Assembly: GCF_004310345.1 (NCBI RefSeq)
Contig: NZ_SISK01000002.1
Coordinates: forward strand, 186,001-250,000
Reading direction: 5' to 3'
From: Paracoccus subflavus
GTDB lineage: Bacteria > Pseudomonadota > Alphaproteobacteria > Rhodobacterales > Rhodobacteraceae
DNA length: 64,000 nucleotides
Positions within the stretch are counted from its first letter, which is position 1; every line of letters starts with the position of its first letter. The notes under the pieces are model-generated. The model saw nothing but the letters and a program-made list of their open reading frames with translations, ran no database searches and had not been told where the DNA came from. The position numbers and the translations under genes were made by a program. Of this stretch, positions 60,952-64,000 are shown in pieces.

Positions 60952-62412
60952 TCAGCGTCTGCGCCGCAGGAGGGCTGCGGCCAGCGCCAGAACCGCCAGC
61001 AGGACGGCAGGGATATTGCCCCATCGCATCCAAGGCGTTTCGGGCAGGGCGGCCGGCAGGGCCGCGTCGATCTTGCCCGACACGCCAAGGCTCAGCGACT
61101 GCCGGACGGTTCCATGCGGGTCGATGACGGCGCTGACGCCGGTATTTGCGGCCCGGACCAGCGGCAGACCCGATTCGATCGCCCGCAACCGGGCCTGGGC
61201 AAGATGCTGGTAGGGGCCAGAGAACTGTCCGAACCAGGCGTCGTTCGTGGCCTGAAGCAACCAGGCAGGCCGGCGGTCCAGCCCGCGCAGATGCTGGGGA
61301 AAGATCGCTTCATAGCAGATCAGCGGCTGGAAATCGGGGATGCCGGGGGCCGTCATGACAGCAGGGCCCGGGCCGGGGGAATAGCCGTTGCCCTGCTGGG
61401 CCGCAAAGGCGCCGATCCCGACTCGCGCCAAGGCATCGCCCCAGGGGATGTATTCGCCGAACGGGACAAGGTGAAACTTGTCATAAGTGCCGCTGACCGT
61501 CGCATCGGGGTTCAGTGTGACAAGGCTGTTGTGAAACCGGCTGCCTTCACGCCGCTGGATGCCCATCACCAGCGGCGCACCTGCCGCCTGTGCCATGGCT
61601 GGCAGCACCGGACCCGCATCCTCGAGCAGGAAGTTCACGGCGGTTTCCGGCCAGATCACCAGATCGCGCGGACCAGGCGCGGCCGACAGATCCAGAAGCC
61701 GTTGAAAGAACACCGCCGCCCATTCCGGGTCCCATTTCAGATGCTGTTCGGCATTGGGCTGAACGATGCGCAGCAGGGTTGGCGTATCCGGGGGCAGGGG
61801 GGTCGCCAGACGCGCCGCGCCGGCCAGCCACAGCCCTCCGGTCAGCGCGACGGCGGGCATGACCGCGGCCAGCGGGCGCAACAGCGATGGCAGCGCGGCC
61901 AGGGTCAGCGTCACGAGACAAAGGCCGATGGCGCCGGCATAGGCCGCGGCCTGGGCCACCGGCGTGTCGATCCAGACATGGCCCGTCAGCGCCCAGGGCA
62001 ATCCGGTAAAGATCCAGCCGCGCATCCAGTCCGACAGCACCAGCGCGGCCGCGACAGCCACGGCCCGGCGGGGGCCGGGCAAGGCCAGGCGCGCGGCCAG
62101 CCCGGCGGGGATCGCCCAGAACAGCGCGCCTCCTGCAGCCAGCAGTACAAGGGCAAAGGGCGCCATCCAGCCATAAATATCAGGCTCGACCAGAAACGGC
62201 TCGACGATCCAGTGCATCGACAGTCCAAACCAGCCCAGGCCACCCGCCAGCATCGGCCAGAATGCCCCCCTGGCGCCGGCCGCACGGGCCACCAGCAGCG
62301 CCAGGGCCAAGGGCGTGGCGATCCAAAGGCCGAAGGGTGCCAACCCCAGGGCGGCGATCCCACCCAAGGCGAGATCAATCCCAAACTGCCGCAAGGACGA
62401 ACGGCCGTTCAT
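60952..62412 (-). CDS. lnt: Apolipoprotein N-acyltransferase
   Basis: Inner-membrane enzyme that adds the third acyl chain to lipoproteins. 486 residues with an N-terminal membrane part of about six to eight helices and a nitrilase-like periplasmic domain. Catalytic residues: Glu in LVIWPETAVNFLL, Lys in GTYDKFHLVPFGEYIPWG, Cys in PLICYEAIFP. A final helix ends the protein. It lies nine bases after the stop of the DEAD-box helicase gene, so they may share a transcript. Confidence 0.95.
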   Translation of the reverse strand: MNGRSSLRQFGIDLALGGIAALGLAPFGLWIATPLALALLVARAAGARGAFWPMLAGGLGWFGLSMHWIVEPFLVEPDIYGWMAPFALVLLAAGGALFWAIPAGLAARLALPGPRRAVAVAAALVLSDWMRGWIFTGLPWALTGHVWIDTPVAQAAAYAGAIGLCLVTLTLAALPSLLRPLAAVMPAVALTGGLWLAGAARLATPLPPDTPTLLRIVQPNAEQHLKWDPEWAAVFFQRLLDLSAAPGPRDLVIWPETAVNFLLEDAGPVLPAMAQAAGAPLVMGIQRREGSRFHNSLVTLNPDATVSGTYDKFHLVPFGEYIPWGDALARVGIGAFAAQQGNGYSPGPGPAVMTAPGIPDFQPLICYEAIFPQHLRGLDRRPAWLLQATNDAWFGQFSGPYQHLAQARLRAIESGLPLVRAANTGVSAVIDPHGTVRQSLSLGVSGKIDAALPAALPETPWMRWGNIPAVLLAVLALAAALLRRRR

Positions 62413-62421
62413 GCCCGACGT

Positions 62422-64000
62422 TCAGGCGTCCGCGTCGGCGCTGACCTGCGGTTCGGCGGGGGCCTCGTCGGTCTTTTTCCGGCGGGTCCGCTTGGGTTTG
62501 GGCGCGTCCTCGGGGGTTGGCTCGGCGGCCTCGTCCGGTTTCTTGCGGCGGGTGCGTTTCGGTTTTTCGGCCGGGGCGGATGCGTCAGGTACTGCTTCTG
62601 CCTCGGTCTCTGCCTTCTTGCGCCGAGTGCGCTTCGGCTTGGGCGCTTTCTCCACCGTTTCCTGTGCAGGGGCTTCGACCGAGGATTCGGGCATGGCCTC
62701 AGGTGCGGCATTTCCCGCAGGATCGGAAGCGGCGGTCTCCAGGGCAATGGATTCGTCCGGCAGCACGATGGGGGCGTCGGTCACCGCAGTTTCTGACGAG
62801 GTGTCGGGCATCGCTTCGGACTTCTTGCGCCGGTTGCGTCCCCGCCGCGGCTTGTCGGCAAGAGTTTCGCCAGCCGGCACCGATTCGACCGGCTGTTCGG
62901 GGGTTTCCCCGGAATCCCGAGCAATGGCTGCAAGCGCCGGGCGCAGTTCCACCAGCATGAATTCGGGAACATGATCGCCCATGCCCATGACCGCCGGGCC
63001 GCGAACCTCGTCCCGGCGCCCGCGCCGGTCGCGGGATGGATCGCGGCGATCCTCGCGCTTCTCCTCGCGGTATTCTTCTTTTGCGGGCTCGCGTCGTACG
63101 TCCTCGCGCCGTACTTCTTCCCGCCGTACGTCCTCGCGCCGGGCTTCCTCCCGGCGCGGCTCGGGCGCGCGATCCTCCCGGCGCGGCTCGGAAGCGCGAT
63201 CCTCTCGGCGTTCATCGTCGCGGCGCTGGCCGCGCTTTTTGTCGCGGCCATTGCGGCGGTCGTCGCGGCCTGCGCTGCGGTCGGTTTCGGACAAGGTGAA
63301 TCCCTCTGGCAAGGCGGTGCGCGGCAAGGTCTTTTTCACAAGATTTTCGATCGCCGCCAGATATTTCTCATCCGAGGGCGTGGCAATGCTGAAGGCGCTG
63401 CCCAGACGGCCCGCGCGACCGGTTCGGCCGATGCGGTGGACGTAATCCTCGGCATGGGACGGCAGGTCATAGTTGAAGACATGGCTGACTGCCGGAATGT
63501 CCAGGCCCCGCGCCGCCACGTCCGAGGCAATGAGCAGTTTCAGCGTGCCATCGCGGAAGCTGTCCAGCGTGCGGGTGCGGTGGCTCTGGTCCAGGTCGCC
63601 GTGGATCGGGGCGGCGTCATAGCCGTGCTTGGCCAGCGACTTGGCAACGATGTCCACATCCGTCTTGCGATTGCAGAAAATGATCGCGTTTTTCAGGCCC
63701 TCGCCCTCGGCGTCGATCAGCGCGCGCAGCAGGTCGCGTTTCTGCTTGGCCGCCATGTCGCGGCGGGTGGGCACCAGTTCGACCAGCTTCTGGGTGATCG
63801 TCTCGCTGGCTGTGGCTTGGCGCGCGACCTCGATCCGTTCGGGGGCGTGCAGGAAGGTATCGGTGATCCGCTCGATCTCGGGCGCCATGGTGGCGGAAAA
63901 GAACAACGTCTGGCGGGTAAAGGGGGTCAGTTGGAAGATGCGTTCGATGTCGGGAATAAAGCCCATGTCCAGCATCCGGTCGGCCTCGTCCACAACCATG
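62422..64000 (-). CDS. DEAD-box RNA helicase, C-terminal part with long basic repetitive tail (cut by window edge)
   Basis: RhlE-type RNA helicase; the N-terminal part lies beyond 64000. Visible motifs are II (VVDEADRMLDMGF), III (FSAT), IV-V (IIFCNRKTDVD, LIASDVAARGLDIPA) and VI (HRIGRTGRAGR). After about residue 245 of the visible part comes a tail of some 280 residues without known domains: an RRED/RREE repeat block encoded by 15-bp units near 63094-63145, then acidic stretches and three copies of KPKRTRRKK. Such tails bind RNA and can drive condensate formation in other DEAD-box proteins; that is inference here. Confidence 0.92.
   Translation of the reverse strand, partial: MVVDEADRMLDMGFIPDIERIFQLTPFTRQTLFFSATMAPEIERITDTFLHAPERIEVARQATASETITQKLVELVPTRRDMAAKQKRDLLRALIDAEGEGLKNAIIFCNRKTDVDIVAKSLAKHGYDAAPIHGDLDQSHRTRTLDSFRDGTLKLLIASDVAARGLDIPAVSHVFNYDLPSHAEDYVHRIGRTGRAGRLGSAFSIATPSDEKYLAAIENLVKKTLPRTALPEGFTLSETDRSAGRDDRRNGRDKKRGQRRDDERREDRASEPRREDRAPEPRREEARREDVRREEVRREDVRREPAKEEYREEKREDRRDPSRDRRGRRDEVRGPAVMGMGDHVPEFMLVELRPALAAIARDSGETPEQPVESVPAGETLADKPRRGRNRRKKSEAMPDTSSETAVTDAPIVLPDESIALETAASDPAGNAAPEAMPESSVEAPAQETVEKAPKPKRTRRKKAETEAEAVPDASAPAEKPKRTRRKKPDEAAEPTPEDAPKPKRTRRKKTDEAPAEPQVSADADA

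Noticed and set aside
62422-63300. CRISPR-like array in the repetitive helicase tail
   Set aside because: The repeats are short, in frame, continuous without spacers and inside a coding sequence.

Overview
The window is G+C-rich and gene-dense, and reads as chromosome of an alphaproteobacterium of the Rhodobacteraceae, most likely Paracoccus. The evidence is the set of core genes and their neighbours: hemN divergent from an FnrL/FnrP-type regulator, rpsU beside a COQ9 gene, mutY divergent from a DciA-like gene and a DsbA gene, a TrcR (DUF1013) regulator, and an aromatic aminotransferase that closely resembles my memory of the characterised Paracoccus denitrificans enzyme. No rRNA, tRNA, CRISPR array, prophage or insertion sequence was recognised. 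The helicase gene at the right end and hemN at the left end are cut by the window edges.

Layout. 1-4600: anaerobic haem synthesis and oxygen sensing (hemN, fnrL with an FNR box between them), a Tat-exported metallo-beta-lactamase-fold protein, a saccharopine dehydrogenase-like enzyme and an exported PQQ sugar dehydrogenase. 4600-14000, nearly all minus strand: a DUF3775 protein with an exact internal duplication, mutL, a catalytic/non-catalytic M16 peptidase pair, a DUF3035 lipoprotein, lspA, purH and rsmB. 14000-19600, plus strand: an SDHAF4-like assembly factor, an amidase, an aminotransferase and ftsK. 19576-20290: a short AT-rich island carrying one unknown gene that appears split in two by a -1 frameshift. 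20300-27000: a degenerate DUF2268-type protein, rhomboid protease, Trm112-like protein, LON-domain protein, thioredoxin-TPR protein, xthA, an MFS carrier and a xi-class glutathione transferase.

27000-36500: a MazEF-type toxin-antitoxin pair behind an unusual palindrome, an orphan OmpR-type response regulator, ribA, an L,D-transpeptidase, mutY, dciA-like, dsbA, mscL, ald with its Lrp-type regulator, an esterase, and an AT-richer orphan membrane protein. 36500-48700: rpsU, COQ9, a quinone oxidoreductase, a CYTH-CHAD protein coupled to RNase T2, trcR, a GlsB/YeaQ protein, gabD, a P1-family peptidase, a VPLPA-CTERM surface protein, a K+ channel-like protein, smpB, sseA and the aromatic aminotransferase. 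48700-64000: comEC, gltX, gltA, an SDR, a M24B peptidase, a UPF0173 hydrolase, recJ, glpX, a BolA protein divergent from a J-domain protein, lnt, and a DEAD-box helicase with a long basic repetitive tail.

Most of the window is ordinary housekeeping DNA. The points worth following are the split AT-rich gene after ftsK, the 72-bp exact duplication in the DUF3775 gene, the FNR box sitting on the fnrL start codon, the 34-bp dyad that contains the antitoxin ribosome binding site, the tandem 10-bp repeats by the response regulator, and two proteins from enzyme families whose catalytic residues are changed (DUF2268-like and SDR). I did not find a convincing new multi-gene system.
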